Made by a program: the position numbers and the translations under genes | DNA from: Chitinophaga caseinilytica | GTDB taxonomy: Bacteria; Bacteroidota; Bacteroidia; Chitinophagales; Chitinophagaceae | Direction: 5' to 3' | Length of the DNA stretch: 64,000 nucleotides | NCBI RefSeq assembly: GCF_038396765.1 | Contig: NZ_CP150096.1 | Span: forward strand, 5,625,001 to 5,689,000 | Shown here: in pieces, positions 7,740 to 16,981 of the stretch | Layout: every line of letters starts with the position of its first letter | Position numbering within the stretch: the first letter of the stretch is position 1 | Notes under the pieces: model-generated | The model's input: the letters and a program-made list of their open reading frames with translations, nothing else | Databases searched by the model: none | What the model was told of the DNA's origin: nothing

Positions 7740-10700
7740 TTATTTACCGCGCACTAACGGGGGCGCCTTCTCGATCACAACGGATTCACGCTCCTGGGAG
7801 AGGGTATTCTTCTTGTCGAAGTCTACCAGGATGGGGGCCGCTACGAAGATGGAAGAGTAGGTACCGGTCAGTACACCGATCAGCATCGCGAATGCGAAAC
7901 CACGGGTCACCTCGCCACCGAAGATGAAGAGGATGAGGATGGTGAGGAATACCGTCACGGAAGTCATGATGGTACGGCTCAGGGTTTCGTTGATCGCGCG
8001 GTTGATCACGACCTTGGTTTCCAGGCCCTTCGTGTTACGGAAGGTTTCACGGATACGGTCGAACACGATCACGGTATCGTTCATCGAGAAGCCGATCACC
8101 GTAAGGATGGCCGCGATGAAGTGCTGGTCGATCTCCAGTGCGAAGGGCACGAAGCCACGGCAGAAGGAGAACACGGCCAGGGTCACGAGCACGTCGTGCA
8201 GCAGCGAGAAAATGGTACCGATAGAGTATTGCCATTTGCTGAAGCGCAGCAGGATGTACAGGAAGATCACCACGATGGAAAGCACGGTCGCTTTCACCGC
8301 ACCCTGACGAAGGTCGTCGGAGATGGTCGGCGCCACGGTTTGGGAGCCCACGAGGTATTTAGACTCGAAAGAAGCCTGGTCGGGCTTGCTGTCGTAGAAC
8401 GCCTGCAGGCCCTGGTGCAGCTTCGCCAGCGCGTCTTTCGCCGCTTCGTCGGAATTCTCCTCGATGCGGTAAGGCGTAGTGATGTTCAGCTGGTTGTTTT
8501 CACCAATAGTTTTTACGAAAGTCTCGGACTCGTATACTTTATTCAGTGCCTCGTGTACAGCGGTACGCTCGATCGGTTTATCGAAACGAACGGTATAGCT
8601 GCGGCCGCCGCTGAAGTCCACACCATGGTCGAAACCATTGATGAAGGAACCAACGCCCAGGATCATTACGATCGCGGAGATCACATAAGCGATCTTGCGT
8701 TTGCCAACGAAATCGAAGCTTGCGTGCTTGAAGATCCGGCGGCTGAGGGGGGTGAAGTATTCGAAGTGGCGTTTGCGCTTCATCCAGAAGTCTGTCACCA
8801 TGCGGGATACGAGGATACCGCAGAACAGGGACAGGATCAGACCGATGATCTGGGTGGTGGCGAAGCCAAGTACGGGGCCCAGACCGAAGTAGAACAGGAT
8901 GATCGCGGTGAGCAGCGAGGTCACGTGACCGTCGAGCACCGGTGCGTAGGAGCGTTTGTAACCGTCCTCAACCGCCTGTGCATAGGTTTTGCCCTTGCTC
9001 AGCTCATCCTTGATACGTTCGAATATAATTACGTTGGTGTCTACCGCCATACCGATCGTCAGTACCAGACCTGCGATACCCGGCATGGTCAGCGTTGCAC
9101 CGAGCGACGCGAGGATACCGAAGGTAAACAGGAGGTTGAGGATCAGGGCGATGTTGGCTACCCATCCGCCGGTGTTGTAATACACGAGCATGAGGATGAA
9201 GATCACCGCGAAGGAGATGATGAAGGATTTGGCACCTGCCGCGATGGATTCCTGACCGAGGGTCGGGCCTACTACCTGCTCCTGCACGATTTTGGCGGGG
9301 GCGGGCATACGGCCGGAAACCAGGATGTTGGCAAGGTCCTGCGCTTCTTCCAGCGTGAAGCTGCCGCTGATAGAGGAGATACCGTTGGGGATCTCGGTGC
9401 GGATGGAAGGAGCGGTGTATACTACGTTATCGAGTACTACGGCTACGTAGTTGAGCGTTCTCGGATCGTCCGGGTTGGTGGGCTTCAGCGAGCGGGTCAG
9501 GTTGCGCCAGTCGCGGGTACCTACTGCGTCCATGGTCATGGATACTTCGGGAGCGTGGTTATCCTGTCCGAAATCGGCTTTGGCGGCAATCACCCTTTCA
9601 CCCGTGATTTTCGCTTTCGGGTTGGAGGGGTTCACGCGAACACCATAAACCTGCAGCGGTTGGCTGCGGTCTTCTTTGTTTGCGGGACCGTAGAGGAAAA
9701 CGAGGTCTTTCGGCAACGCGGCTTTCACGGCCGGCATTTCCAGGTATTTGCGGAAAATGGCGGTATCGGAAGCGGAGATGAAGCCGAGGGTAGAGCTGGG
9801 GATGATGCCATCCGTCTGCGTGGCATTGGGGCGGAACACCGCGAAGAGCGGGTTTTCCTTCATGGCCTGTTGCTGCAGGAGGGCGGCGGAGTCGTTACCG
9901 GCTTTGGCGACGTCTTTAGACAGCATGCTGCTCAGGGAAGCGGTGTCGCCAGCGGCGGGTTTCGCTGCGGCAACGGCTGTGGAGTCGGTCGCTTTGGTGG
10001 TATCTACTACCGGTGCATTGCCCTGGGCTTTGCGGATGGCCTCGTTCATGGGGGTCAGCACGGTCATGTAGAACTCTTCGCTGTTTTTGTAGGTTTCCCG
10101 GAACTCGAGGTTGGCGCTGGCCTGGAGGTATTGACGTACGCGGTCTGCATCGTCCACACCCGCCAGTTCCACGGAAATGATGCCGCGGTTCTCGTCGAGG
10201 TTGATGGTGGGAGATGCAACGCCGAATTTGTCGATACGGTTTTGCAGTACCTTATACGTATTCTTGATGGCTGCTTTGGCTTCCGTGCGGATTACGTTCA
10301 GCACTTCGTCGTTGCTGGAGTTGAACGTAACGTTTTTCAGCTGGGCGTTGGCGAACACGGCCGACAGTTTGCCGTTCGGGTTCTTTTCCTTGTACGCTTC
10401 GCCGAACAGGGTCACGAAATCGGACTGGCTGTTCTTCTTGCGCTCGCGGGCTGTGGCGATGGCTGCGTTGAGGGCAGGATCGTTGGGGTTGCCGGCCAGG
10501 GCGCGGACAACGTCTTCCACGCTCACTTCCAGTACCACGTTCATACCTCCTTGCAGGTCGAGGCCCAGGTTGAGCTGCTTTTCTTTAGCCTTGATGTAGC
10601 TGGTGTTCCAGGGGAATCCCGCAATCTGCTTGCCACTGGCGCTATCCAGCTTTTGATCCAGACGATCTTTGATCAGGTCGTTCAGCGTATCCCCGTAAAG

Positions 10701-10886
10701 AGCCTGAAGCTCTTTGCTACCGGGATATTTCGTTTCGGCGGAGGGATTTTGGCGGGCAACATCAGCTGCGGCCTCAGCCTTCATCTTCTTCTCAAAGTTC
10801 CGCACCACGAACGTGAAGGACAACTGATACAAAGAAATAAGGATCAGGGCGGCAGTAAAAAATCTAACCAGTCCTTTTAGTTGCAT
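7740..10886 (-). CDS. secDF: Protein translocase SecDF, fused form
   Basis: 1048 aa inner-membrane RND-type protein that uses the proton gradient to pull secreted proteins through SecYEG. The SecD part (~1-640) has the first TM segment, a large periplasmic region with LGLDLQGGMNVVLEV, and the five-helix block containing GLVLTIGMAVDTNVIIFERIK. The SecF part (~700-1020) contains GVDFSGGRSYTVRF and VIGFSMNDTVIVFDRIRE. Fusion into one chain is common in Bacteroidota. An Ala/Thr/Asp-rich insert lies near residues 300-340 of the periplasmic region. It is divergent from the beta-lactamase-like lipoprotein gene. Identity is secure. Confidence 0.97.
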   Translation of the reverse strand: MQLKGLVRFFTAALILISLYQLSFTFVVRNFEKKMKAEAAADVARQNPSAETKYPGSKELQALYGDTLNDLIKDRLDQKLDSASGKQIAGFPWNTSYIKAKEKQLNLGLDLQGGMNVVLEVSVEDVVRALAGNPNDPALNAAIATARERKKNSQSDFVTLFGEAYKEKNPNGKLSAVFANAQLKNVTFNSSNDEVLNVIRTEAKAAIKNTYKVLQNRIDKFGVASPTINLDENRGIISVELAGVDDADRVRQYLQASANLEFRETYKNSEEFYMTVLTPMNEAIRKAQGNAPVVDTTKATDSTAVAAAKPAAGDTASLSSMLSKDVAKAGNDSAALLQQQAMKENPLFAVFRPNATQTDGIIPSSTLGFISASDTAIFRKYLEMPAVKAALPKDLVFLYGPANKEDRSQPLQVYGVRVNPSNPKAKITGERVIAAKADFGQDNHAPEVSMTMDAVGTRDWRNLTRSLKPTNPDDPRTLNYVAVVLDNVVYTAPSIRTEIPNGISSISGSFTLEEAQDLANILVSGRMPAPAKIVQEQVVGPTLGQESIAAGAKSFIISFAVIFILMLVYYNTGGWVANIALILNLLFTFGILASLGATLTMPGIAGLVLTIGMAVDTNVIIFERIKDELSKGKTYAQAVEDGYKRSYAPVLDGHVTSLLTAIILFYFGLGPVLGFATTQIIGLILSLFCGILVSRMVTDFWMKRKRHFEYFTPLSRRIFKHASFDFVGKRKIAYVISAIVMILGVGSFINGFDHGVDFSGGRSYTVRFDKPIERTAVHEALNKVYESETFVKTIGENNQLNITTPYRIEENSDEAAKDALAKLHQGLQAFYDSKPDQASFESKYLVGSQTVAPTISDDLRQGAVKATVLSIVVIFLYILLRFSKWQYSIGTIFSLLHDVLVTLAVFSFCRGFVPFALEIDQHFIAAILTVIGFSMNDTVIVFDRIRETFRNTKGLETKVVINRAINETLSRTIMTSVTVFLTILILFIFGGEVTRGFAFAMLIGVLTGTYSSIFVAAPILVDFDKKNTLSQERESVVIEKAPPLVRGK

Positions 10887-10925
10887 TTTCTTTTCGGATT
10901 ATTAATACTAATTTTTAAAGAGTTG

Positions 10926-10933
10926 CAAAGATA
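10926..10933 (-). promoter_or_regulatory. Candidate -7 box upstream of secDF
   Basis: On the minus strand this reads TATCTTTG, a match to TAnnTTTG, 39 bases upstream of the secDF ATG. The surrounding ~60 bases are AT-rich. No clear -33 element is seen. Confidence 0.4.
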
Positions 10934-11029
10934 GAATTTAAATTGATATATTAAAGCCCCGTCCAAAACAGCCATAAAATCACTATCTGGTTGGTTTTGA
11001 GCGGGATTTCGCATTTAAATTTAAACGCT

Positions 11030-12325
11030 ATGCAGCAACGGATTTTGTTGGCGTCTGCAATATTGGTTTTTTTTGCGAACTGCCAAACTTACCGGGGAAG
11101 AAATTTCCATATGAGACATTCCAGCCCAGACAAATACCTGGATTCCCTGCTGGCGGCCAACTCGGCCCGCCTGGGGCCCGCTTTCGCCGATCCGGCCGCC
11201 TTCCGGGTAGAGATTTTCTATACGCGGATAGACCGGGACGCCCGGAACCGCCCCCATCTCACGGAGCACCACTGGCCCCAGGCCCCCTCCTCCTACTTCT
11301 ACCCCGCCTCCACCGTAAAGCTCCCCGCCGCCCTCCTCACCCTGGAAACCCTCCACCGGCTGGGCATCCCCCGGGATGCGGACATGCTCACGGATTCCCT
11401 CCCGGGCATCTCAGGCGCCACCCTGACAGACACTTCCTCGCCCACCGGGAAGCCATCCGCCGAGCATTATATCAAAAAAATATTCCTCGTCAGCGATAAC
11501 GACGCCTTCAACCGGCTTTACGAATTCCTCGGCCAGGAAGCCCTCAACGCCGGCCTCCACGAAAAAGGATACCCCGATTCCCGCATCATTCACCGCCTCA
11601 GCATGCCCCTCACGCCCGAAGCCAACCGCCAGACCAACGGCGCCCGCTTCCTCCAAAACGGGAAACTGCTGTACGCCCAGCCGCCGCGGAATTACGAAGG
11701 CCCCGTGCCGGGCCCCCCGCCCAGCGGGCCCGAACAGGCCGGGAATGCGCATTACGCGGGCGACAGCCTCGTGGCGGCGCCGTTCGACTTCTCGCAGAAG
11801 AACCGCCTGCGCCTGGGAGACCTCCATCACATCCTTCAAAGCATAATTTTTCCGGAAACTGTAACATCCCGCGAACGATTTCGTTTAACGGAGGACGACT
11901 ACCGGTTTTTATACCGGTATATGTCGCGCCTCCCGACGGAAAGCGAAGGGAACGATCCGAAATTCGATACCAGGGAATTTCACCGTAATTATACCAAATA
12001 CCTCATGGGCGGGGCCGATAGCAGCATACGGCTGCCGCCAGGGTTGCGGATATTCAATAAATCAGGCTGGGCTTATGGCTTTCTGACAGATGTCGCGTAT
12101 TTTGCGGACTTTGCCAACAACATAGAATTCCTGCTGTCTGCCAGGGTGTATACGAATACGGACGGCATCATCGGAGACGATACTTACGATTACGAAACCA
12201 TCGGCAAACCGTTCCTCCGCGAACTGGGCGCCATTATTTATGAAACGGAACTGAATCGGGAAAGAAAATACAAACCGGACCTGCAACGTTATCAAGAGGG
12301 AAAAACAAGACTTCATATACCGTAA
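11030..12325 (+). CDS. Class A beta-lactamase-like serine hydrolase, lipoprotein
   Basis: About 431 aa from the ATG at 11030; the N-terminus is a lipoprotein signal with a lipobox at FANC. The fold signatures of class A beta-lactamases and related transpeptidases are in order: STVK (Ser 94 as nucleophile, Lys 97), SDN (155-157) and KSG (344-346). This spacing, about 60 and 190 residues, is far longer between SDN and KSG than in true class A enzymes (~100), with an insert rich in Pro and charged residues. A convincing ExxLN motif is not seen. Drug resistance should not be assumed; a cell-wall or esterase role is equally possible. It is followed 7 bases later by another lipoprotein gene, probably co-transcribed. 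Confidence 0.8.
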   Translation: MQQRILLASAILVFFANCQTYRGRNFHMRHSSPDKYLDSLLAANSARLGPAFADPAAFRVEIFYTRIDRDARNRPHLTEHHWPQAPSSYFYPASTVKLPAALLTLETLHRLGIPRDADMLTDSLPGISGATLTDTSSPTGKPSAEHYIKKIFLVSDNDAFNRLYEFLGQEALNAGLHEKGYPDSRIIHRLSMPLTPEANRQTNGARFLQNGKLLYAQPPRNYEGPVPGPPPSGPEQAGNAHYAGDSLVAAPFDFSQKNRLRLGDLHHILQSIIFPETVTSRERFRLTEDDYRFLYRYMSRLPTESEGNDPKFDTREFHRNYTKYLMGGADSSIRLPPGLRIFNKSGWAYGFLTDVAYFADFANNIEFLLSARVYTNTDGIIGDDTYDYETIGKPFLRELGAIIYETELNRERKYKPDLQRYQEGKTRLHIP

Positions 12326-12332
12326 CAAATCA

Positions 12333-13064
12333 ATGATCATAAAAACCAAAGAGCGCATGGTAACCAAAATGAGCCGTTTATGGACACTGGCGGCATTGAC
12401 CGTAGCTGTAACAGGATTCACCTCCTGTCTGAAAAACTCGAACCCGGAACCGCAAAAGCCCGAGACCTTCATCGCTTTTGTGAATTCACTGGCCACTCCG
12501 TACGGGATGGACATCTTTATGGACGGTACTAAAATCACCAACGAAAAGATCGAATACGGGATCGCCACCGGCACCCGTTTCAATCCGAAAAACTACAAGT
12601 TCGATTTCAAGAAATTTGGTTCAGACAGCATGCTGACTACCGTAACCGCCGTTTTCGATACCTCCCAGTTCACTTCGCTTTTTGTTTACGGAACACAGGC
12701 TGCAGGCGCAGAAGTGCTCCGCATCCGGGAAGACTGGTCTAACCGCACCACCGAAAAAGCGAACATCCGCTTCTTCAACTTCGTACCCGAATCCGGCCAG
12801 GTCGATGTGTTCTTAGGTACCACCAAAGTATTCTCCAGCCGTAGCTATGAAGACTTCCTGTCTCCCTACAACACTACCTGGACGAATGCCGAACTGGGGC
12901 AGCATACCATCACCGTGAAAACGCCGGCCGGTGCAGAACTGGCGAAGCTGGACGCAGCCAACCTCAGCGCGCGCGGCGGGTTCTACAACATCTATTATCA
13001 GGGTGTGAAAGATTCCACCAGCGGCAATCTGAAGCCGAGAGTGAAATTCACGCCGTATCAGTAA
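12333..13064 (+). CDS. DUF4397-type lipoprotein
   Basis: 243 aa or slightly shorter. Starts at 12333, 12357 and 12369 are all possible; the last (MSRLWTLAALTVAV) gives the tidiest signal peptide. The lipobox is FTSC. The mature part has two beta-rich repeats with wording typical of DUF4397 domains (FIAFVNSLATPYGMDIFMDG and IRFFNFVPESGQVDVFLG), a family of small surface or periplasmic lipoproteins of unknown function common in Bacteroidota. It sits 7 bases behind the serine-hydrolase lipoprotein gene and ends in a terminator, so the two form a likely bicistronic unit. Confidence 0.8.
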   Translation: MIIKTKERMVTKMSRLWTLAALTVAVTGFTSCLKNSNPEPQKPETFIAFVNSLATPYGMDIFMDGTKITNEKIEYGIATGTRFNPKNYKFDFKKFGSDSMLTTVTAVFDTSQFTSLFVYGTQAAGAEVLRIREDWSNRTTEKANIRFFNFVPESGQVDVFLGTTKVFSSRSYEDFLSPYNTTWTNAELGQHTITVKTPAGAELAKLDAANLSARGGFYNIYYQGVKDSTSGNLKPRVKFTPYQ

Positions 13065-13092
13065 TTAACTGATCCATACACGTTTTTTACAG

Positions 13093-13125
13093 CATTCCGG
13101 GACCTGGTTCCCGGAATGTTTTTTT
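13093..13125 (+). terminator. Intrinsic terminator after DUF4397 lipoprotein
   Basis: A 10-bp perfect stem (CATTCCGGGA and its complement) with a 6-nt loop is followed by seven T residues. Confidence 0.88.
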
Positions 13126-13186
13126 ATGCCTCCCCTCTCGTTTTTTTGCAGTAGGTTTGCCGCGGTCAACCCAAAAAATCGTACCC

Positions 13187-14377
13187 ATGCAACTAGCAGA
13201 AAGATTAACGCGGATATCCGTTCCGCAAACCATCAGAATGGCCAAACTCAGCCGGGAACTGAAAGCCCAGGGCATTGACATTGTGGACCTCAGCATCGGG
13301 GAGCCCGATTTCGATACACCGGAACACATCCGCGAGGCCGCCAAAAAAGCCATCGACGAAGGGTATACCCACTATACCCCCGTAGCCGGTTACCTCGACC
13401 TCAAGCAGGCCGTGGCCCACAAGCTCCAGCGCGACAATGGCCTGGAATACACCGCAGAACAGATCGTGGTGTCTACCGGCGCCAAGCAATCCATCGCCAA
13501 CGCCGTGCTCAGCATCGTGAACCCCGGCGATGAAGTGATCATCCCCACGCCTTACTGGGTCACCTATTCGGAACTGGTGAAGCTCTGCCAGGGCGTCGTG
13601 AAATTCGTGCCCTGCGGCATCGAGAACAATTACAAGATCACGCCGCAGCAGCTGGAAGCCGCCATCACGCCCAATACCAAACTGTTCATGTTCTCTTCCC
13701 CCTGCAACCCCACCGGCTCCGTGTACTCGCACGACGAACTGGCAGGCCTGGCGGAAGTATTCGAAAAGCATCCGCAGATCTTCATCATTTCAGACGAGAT
13801 CTACGAATACATCAATTACGTGGCGCCGCATACCAGCATCGCTACTTTCGGCACGCTGAAAAACCGTACGGTGATCATCAACGGCCTCAGTAAAGGCTTT
13901 GCGATGACCGGCTGGCGCCTCGGCTACCTGGCCGCCCCCACCGAGATCGCCAAAGCGGCAGACATGGTACAGAGCCAGTTCACCTCCGCCACCTGCTCCA
14001 TCACCCAACGCTGCGCCATCACGGCCCTCCGCGGCCCGCTCGATACGGCGCAGGAAATGGTGAAAGCCTTCGGCGAACGCCGGGCATTCATCTTCGACGC
14101 CCTCAAAAACATCCCCGGCCTGCACGTAAACCTTCCGGACGGTGCTTTCTACATGTTCCCCAACGTCAGCGGGTTCTTTGGGAAGCAATACGAAGGCGAG
14201 CGCATCGAGAACGCAGACGATCTCTGCATGTTCCTCCTCCACAAAGCCAACGTGTCGGTAGTTTCCGGCGCGGCTTTCGAACAGCCGCAATGCATCCGTA
14301 TTTCGTACGCTACCAGCCTCGACCGTATCAAGGAAGGCATGAAGCGGATGAAAGAATGGCTGGCCAAACTGCAATAA
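13187..14377 (+). CDS. PLP-dependent class I aminotransferase (aspartate aminotransferase family)
   Basis: 396 aa cytoplasmic enzyme. The ATG at 13187 gives MQLAERLTRISVPQTIRMAKLSRELKAQG, the standard N-terminus; the longer frame would need a TTG. Signatures: DLSIGEPDFDTPEHI at the N-terminus, STGAKQSI (PLP phosphate contact), SPCNPTGSVYS, SDEIYEYI (Asp to pyridine N), the Schiff-base lysine in SKGFAMTGWRLGY (Lys 236), and the carboxylate-binding Arg in CIRISYATS. It resembles subgroup I-gamma aspartate/prephenate aminotransferases, but the amino-donor specificity is not proven by sequence. It is monocistronic, with its own terminator. Confidence 0.92.
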   Translation: MQLAERLTRISVPQTIRMAKLSRELKAQGIDIVDLSIGEPDFDTPEHIREAAKKAIDEGYTHYTPVAGYLDLKQAVAHKLQRDNGLEYTAEQIVVSTGAKQSIANAVLSIVNPGDEVIIPTPYWVTYSELVKLCQGVVKFVPCGIENNYKITPQQLEAAITPNTKLFMFSSPCNPTGSVYSHDELAGLAEVFEKHPQIFIISDEIYEYINYVAPHTSIATFGTLKNRTVIINGLSKGFAMTGWRLGYLAAPTEIAKAADMVQSQFTSATCSITQRCAITALRGPLDTAQEMVKAFGERRAFIFDALKNIPGLHVNLPDGAFYMFPNVSGFFGKQYEGERIENADDLCMFLLHKANVSVVSGAAFEQPQCIRISYATSLDRIKEGMKRMKEWLAKLQ

Positions 14378-14394
14378 ATTTTTCCGGTAAGCTG

Positions 14395-14434
14395 AAAAAG
14401 GGCGACTCAAAAGTAACTGAGTCGCCCTTTTTTT
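14395..14434 (+). terminator. Intrinsic terminator of the aminotransferase gene
   Basis: The stem AAAGGGCGACTCA pairs perfectly with TGAGTCGCCCTTT and is followed by a T run. Confidence 0.9.
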
Positions 14435-14540
14435 GTTTTCAGTTCTGTGCTTGCGTCAATCAACAGTAGTATTTGAAATGTTCTTCGGGACGAATATGAA
14501 ATGGCCCCGAGGCCTGAACCGGCTCAAATACGATTGCGTG

Positions 14541-15257
14541 TCATAATAACATTTTAGCAATCACGTCCGCCAGTTGATCCTTATATCCGGAACTGACAGG
14601 CAATTCCCTGCTGCCGAGGATAGCCCGCCCGTCCGTTATTTTATCGACATGATGGATATTAATGATGTATGAATTATGTATGCGGACAAAAAATGCGGGC
14701 AACTGGGCTTCCAATTGTTTCATCCGTTTGTAAATCATTGCGGTACCTTCCCTGTGTACCACCGTTACGTATTCCTTGAATGCCTCGAAATAAAGAATCT
14801 GGCTGTACTGCATTTTTAACAGGGCTTTGCCGGATTTAATAAAGATGATGCTTGCCTGATCTGCACTGTTTTCTGGCATTTCCGCGGTTTTTACCGGTAG
14901 CAGCAGCTCCCTCGCTTTTTCAGCTGCCTGCATGAACCGTTTGAACGTGATCGGCTTTAGCAGGTAATCCAGCGCATTGTAGTCATATCCTTCCAGCGCG
15001 TATGCGGAAAAAGCGGTGGTAAATATAATCCGCTGGGCTTTGGGCAGCATGGCGGCCAGTTCCATTCCCGATAGTTGCGGCATATGGATATCCAAAAAAA
15101 TCAGGTCTACTTGCTGCGAATCCAGAAATGACATGACCTCAAACGCATCGTAACAGACCTGCCGCAATTCAAGGAAAGACACTTTCCGGATATGGTCTTC
15201 CAGCAATTTTACGGCATTGGGCTCGTCGTCGGCAATGAGGCAACTGATTTTATTCAT
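14541..15257 (-). CDS. LytTR-family response regulator
   Basis: 238 aa. The receiver domain (1-120) contains the acidic pocket at IADDE (Asp 10, Asp 11) and the phosphoacceptor Asp 56 in IFLDIHMPQLSG. A LytTR DNA-binding domain (~135-238) shows ILYFEAFKEYVTVVH, FVRIHNSYIIN and LPVSSGYKD. It should bind direct repeats in promoters when phosphorylated by the kinase encoded immediately upstream. Its ATG overlaps the kinase stop by 4 bases (ATGA), indicating translational coupling. Target genes are unknown; the divergent lipoprotein at 16476 is a natural candidate. Confidence 0.93.
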   Translation of the reverse strand: MNKISCLIADDEPNAVKLLEDHIRKVSFLELRQVCYDAFEVMSFLDSQQVDLIFLDIHMPQLSGMELAAMLPKAQRIIFTTAFSAYALEGYDYNALDYLLKPITFKRFMQAAEKARELLLPVKTAEMPENSADQASIIFIKSGKALLKMQYSQILYFEAFKEYVTVVHREGTAMIYKRMKQLEAQLPAFFVRIHNSYIINIHHVDKITDGRAILGSRELPVSSGYKDQLADVIAKMLL

Positions 15258-16276
15258 AGTGGAATCATTAAATGTACTGAATAATAATCTCCCGTTTCCA
15301 TGGCTGTGAGCCGGAAGCTGCTGCCATACAGCAATTGCAGCCTTGCCCGGAGGTTCTTCAGGCCGCTCCCGGCTCGATCGGGTAACCTTTCATTCATCAA
15401 ACGGTTGCGCACGTTTATCTCCAGACTGGCGGGCAGTACCTGGATGTGCAATTCCAGGAGATTATTGTCGCTGCGTTTATTGATGCCATGTTTAAATACA
15501 TTTTCTATCAATGGGACCATGAGCATGGGAGGGATTTTTATCTGTCCGGGTTCGCCATCAACCCGGATGTTGGTCCGGAGCGGCCGGTGCATCCGCATTT
15601 TCTCCAGGTCGATGTAATCGAGGATAAATTGAATATCCGTTTTCAACCTGATTGCCTTTTCATGCGCCTGATCCACGAAATAACGCATGATATTCGAAAG
15701 TTTCGCGAGCAGCTCGGCCGTTTCCGGCGATTGCCGCTGGGCCACGAAGTAAATATTATTGAGGGTGTTGAACAAAAAATGCGGTTGTACCTGGGCCTTC
15801 AGTAAGTCGAGTTCCACTTCCGCAGTGTACTGCCGCAGCCGTTCCTGTTCTTTCCTTACCGTAAAATAATCCATCGCGAGCCTGAAAATGACGCTGAAAA
15901 GATAGGTGGTGAGAGAAGAAACTGCGAAAAGCGTGTACAACTGGATGGGCGTACTCTGGTCCTTTGCATCGGGCACCAACAGGCGCAGCATATGATATCG
16001 GGCCGTAACCCTGATGAAACAAACCAGGGTCAGCAACGCCAGCACGGCAAGCGCATATGCCACCTTCCGCCCTTTATGCAACAGGCGGGGCATGAGCCAG
16101 GAGGCGTTCCCATAGATTATAGCCGCCGCGCAAAGGAGATTGATGCCGGCTGAATATGCCGCCCATACAGGATCGGCCGTCTGCAGATAGGAGCTGAAAG
16201 TCGCCAATGCAATGATCAGCCATACTGCCAGCTGTGCCTGCAGGAGCGTAATGTCCCTCCCGAATATTTTGATCAT
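15254..16276 (-). CDS. LytS-type sensor histidine kinase
   Basis: About 340 aa, using the ATG at 16276 (MIKIFGRDITLLQAQLAVW); the longer frame to 16372 begins with TTG. Four hydrophobic helices occupy ~1-135 with short loops, then a short coiled linker (RKEQERLRQYTAEVELDLLKAQ). The His_kinase domain carries the phosphoacceptor His 166 in QVQPHFLFNTLNNIYF, followed by an HATPase domain with MLMVPLIENVFKHGI (N box) and GSGLKNLRARLQ (G box). There is no extracellular sensor domain, so the signal is probably sensed in the membrane. It is coupled to the LytTR regulator by a 4-base overlap. Confidence 0.92.
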   Translation of the reverse strand: MIKIFGRDITLLQAQLAVWLIIALATFSSYLQTADPVWAAYSAGINLLCAAAIIYGNASWLMPRLLHKGRKVAYALAVLALLTLVCFIRVTARYHMLRLLVPDAKDQSTPIQLYTLFAVSSLTTYLFSVIFRLAMDYFTVRKEQERLRQYTAEVELDLLKAQVQPHFLFNTLNNIYFVAQRQSPETAELLAKLSNIMRYFVDQAHEKAIRLKTDIQFILDYIDLEKMRMHRPLRTNIRVDGEPGQIKIPPMLMVPLIENVFKHGINKRSDNNLLELHIQVLPASLEINVRNRLMNERLPDRAGSGLKNLRARLQLLYGSSFRLTAMETGDYYSVHLMIPL

Positions 16277-16475
16277 CTCGCCAAATTTAACAAGAAAGCG
16301 GCTTGGGTACGCGGCGGTTTCAACACATGGCCTGTTTTCGTCAACGGATGGATTGTTGAACCGCTTCCCCAAAGGGTTAAAAATATAGCGGCGCCGGTTG
16401 AATCAGCTTCCGGCGCGGATAGAAGTCATCTAATTTTCCGACGGAAACCAACATGTTCATCTCAAAATTTTGCAA

Positions 16476-16940
16476 ATGATAAAAAACATTGTGAAAGCAA
16501 GCCTCCTCCTTGCAGCTATCACCGTTATGATGGGAGCGTGCTCCAAAGACGACAAGCCCGGAGATCCGCCAGTCCCGTCCGGCGGCAAGAGCATGAAGTT
16601 GACCATCACCACTACCGGTCTGCAGGCCGGCGATCATCTGACCATGAACGTGGCTGGCTCCACCATCTCCGGCACCGCTAAAACGCTGTACAAACTCAAT
16701 AACATTACGCAGGAGAACCAGCCCGCCTTTAATGTAGATCAGGCAAAACTGGCGGCCGGCCCGGTGGTCATCGAATCGGTGGTCCCCTTGTTTCTTACGG
16801 CCGTTTCGTTGGGGGGATTCAGTGCCCCGGGGCATAGTTTCACCGTAAAAATAATACCTGTTATCGACGGAAAGGAGCAGGCGGCGGTCTCTAAGGCTTT
16901 TACGACCCAGGCTTCTTCACAAACCTATCGGTTTGAATAA
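16476..16940 (+). CDS. Small lipoprotein of unknown function
   Basis: About 154 aa from the ATG at 16476. The signal peptide ends in a lipobox (MGACSKDD), followed by a Pro/Gly/Ser linker and a beta-rich domain (MKLTITTTGLQAGDHLTMNVAG). I do not recognise the family. It is divergent from the LytS/LytTR pair with a ~200-bp gap, so regulation by that pair is possible but unproven. Confidence 0.72.
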   Translation: MIKNIVKASLLLAAITVMMGACSKDDKPGDPPVPSGGKSMKLTITTTGLQAGDHLTMNVAGSTISGTAKTLYKLNNITQENQPAFNVDQAKLAAGPVVIESVVPLFLTAVSLGGFSAPGHSFTVKIIPVIDGKEQAAVSKAFTTQASSQTYRFE

Positions 16941-16981
16941 GCCAGGCGTCGAAGCCGTTGCAGCGGGACCTTGCAGATCCG

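Noticed and set aside
8121..10880. Long open frame on the plus strand opposite secDF (about 919 codons)
   Set aside because: It mirrors the codon structure of the well-recognised SecDF on the other strand; the translation has no domain, and is His/Gly/Val-rich low-complexity sequence typical of an antisense shadow.
11030..12325. Antibiotic resistance gene
   Set aside because: The fold motifs are present but spacing is atypical and the ExxLN motif is not evident; serine hydrolases of this fold have many other roles.
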